Assembly (NCBI RefSeq): GCF_025857195.1
Contig: NZ_CP109789.1
Coordinates: forward strand, 124,001 to 188,000
Source: Leisingera thetidis
GTDB lineage: Bacteria > Pseudomonadota > Alphaproteobacteria > Rhodobacterales > Rhodobacteraceae
Length of the DNA: 64,000 nucleotides
Direction: 5' to 3'
Part shown: in pieces, positions 63,548-64,000 of the stretch
How the letters are laid out: every line of letters starts with the position of its first letter
Numbering within the stretch: position 1 is the first letter of the stretch
Notes under the pieces: generated by a model
Database searches by the model: none
Seen by the model: only the letters and a program-made list of their open reading frames with translations
Told to the model about the DNA's origin: nothing
Made by a program: the position numbers and the translations under genes

Positions 63548-64000
63548 TCAGTCGACCGCGACCGGGTCCTTGAAGTCTTCCTGTTTCGTCATCATTGCCC
63601 AGATTGCCCGGGCGGTCTTGTTCGCCAGGGCGATGGCGACCAGCATGCGAGGTTTGCGCGCCAGCATCTGCTCCAGCCAGGAACCCTTGGGAGCGCCGTT
63701 CCTCACCGCCCACCGGACCCGGGTCATGGCGCCGATGATCAGCAGCCGCCGGATGTCGCGCTGGCCCATCTTTGACGTTCGACCCAGAACCTGTTTGCCT
63801 CCGGTGGATTTCTGCACCGGGACCAGCCCGAGCCATGCCGCAAAATCGCGTCCGCGACGGAACCCTTCGAGTGGCGGCGCGAAGGCTTGAATTGCCATGG
63901 CGCTGACCGGGCCGACCCCGGGGGCGGTCTGCAGGCGGATCGTCTCCGGGTCGGAACTTGCCTCTTCTTTCAGGCGCTTCTCGATCCCAGCGATTTTCTC
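63548..64000 (-). CDS. IS110-family transposase, C-terminal part (cut by window edge)
   Basis: The frame is open from base 64000 to the stop at 63548, about 150 residues of the transposase_20 half: TAPGVGPVSAMAIQAFAPP, GRDFAAWLGLVPVQKSTGGK, LGRTSKMGQRDIRRLLIIGA. The N-terminal DEDD domain lies beyond the window. It differs from the two other IS110-type genes at 3206-3830 and 7613-8653. Confidence 0.85.
   Translation of the reverse strand, partial: EKIAGIEKRLKEEASSDPETIRLQTAPGVGPVSAMAIQAFAPPLEGFRRGRDFAAWLGLVPVQKSTGGKQVLGRTSKMGQRDIRRLLIIGAMTRVRWAVRNGAPKGSWLEQMLARKPRMLVAIALANKTARAIWAMMTKQEDFKDPVAVD

Overview
The window looks like accessory DNA (plasmid, chromid or genomic island) of a marine alphaproteobacterium of the Rhodobacteraceae, roseobacter type. 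The grounds are the GC-rich coding sequence, a TRAP-fed sugar-acid operon, a MobF/TraA relaxase with a TraD-type coupling protein, and the mixture of IS families. I saw no replication gene, rRNA, tRNA or CRISPR array. About half of the window is insertion sequences, many broken, nested or fused.

Layout. 1-10.8 kb is an IS graveyard: a cut-off IS21 istA, an IS91-family transposase with a partner tyrosine recombinase, an IS110 remnant, an IS6 element with a nonsense codon, a shred of an oligopeptide ABC ATPase, a decayed IS256, and a second IS21 split by an intact IS1111-type element. 10.85-14.25 kb holds a minus-strand defence unit: the 3' end of a truncated Eco57I-like methylase/restriction gene, a SIR2-family NADase and a HerA ATPase, the last two being the Nezha (SIR2-HerA) anti-phage pair. 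14.3-24.6 kb is a mobilisation module read leftward: a coupling protein with an unusual C-terminal HAD phosphatase-like domain, a MobF relaxase-helicase, two small coupled ORFs, and two overlapping tyrosine recombinases.

25.2-30.0 kb: a LysR regulator, an NDP-forming acyl-CoA synthetase and a Tat-exported peptide-type ABC binding protein without permeases. 30.5-42.3 kb: a near-complete oxidative uronate/aldarate pathway. A TRAP transporter (DctPQM) imports a sugar acid; uronate dehydrogenase, a lactonase-like protein, a GarD-like dehydratase, a GarL-like aldolase, a GarR-like reductase and glycerate 2-kinase carry it to pyruvate and 2-phosphoglycerate. A divergent LacI regulator sits beside a perfect 14-bp operator-like palindrome.

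42.5-51 kb: small host genes (H-NS-like protein, zincin, SEC-C protein, DmpA-type peptidase, PotD-like binding protein, RpiR and LysR regulators, a DUF1326 protein). 51-64 kb returns to mobile DNA: an IS5 remnant, an IS66 element with an IS4/IS50-like element inside its left inverted repeat (both target duplications visible), a cyclase-TPR gene with a homopolymer frameshift, a second frameshifted IS91-plus-recombinase pair, an ISNCY element carrying a passenger ORF, an IS30 fragment with a 74-bp tandem duplication, and a partial IS110.

The most unusual items are the coupling protein-HAD fusion, the SIR2-HerA pair coupled to a severed methylase gene beside twin integrases, an 11-bp-phased TGGCCC array, and a cluster of one-base homopolymer expansions between 51 and 60 kb that may be assembly errors.
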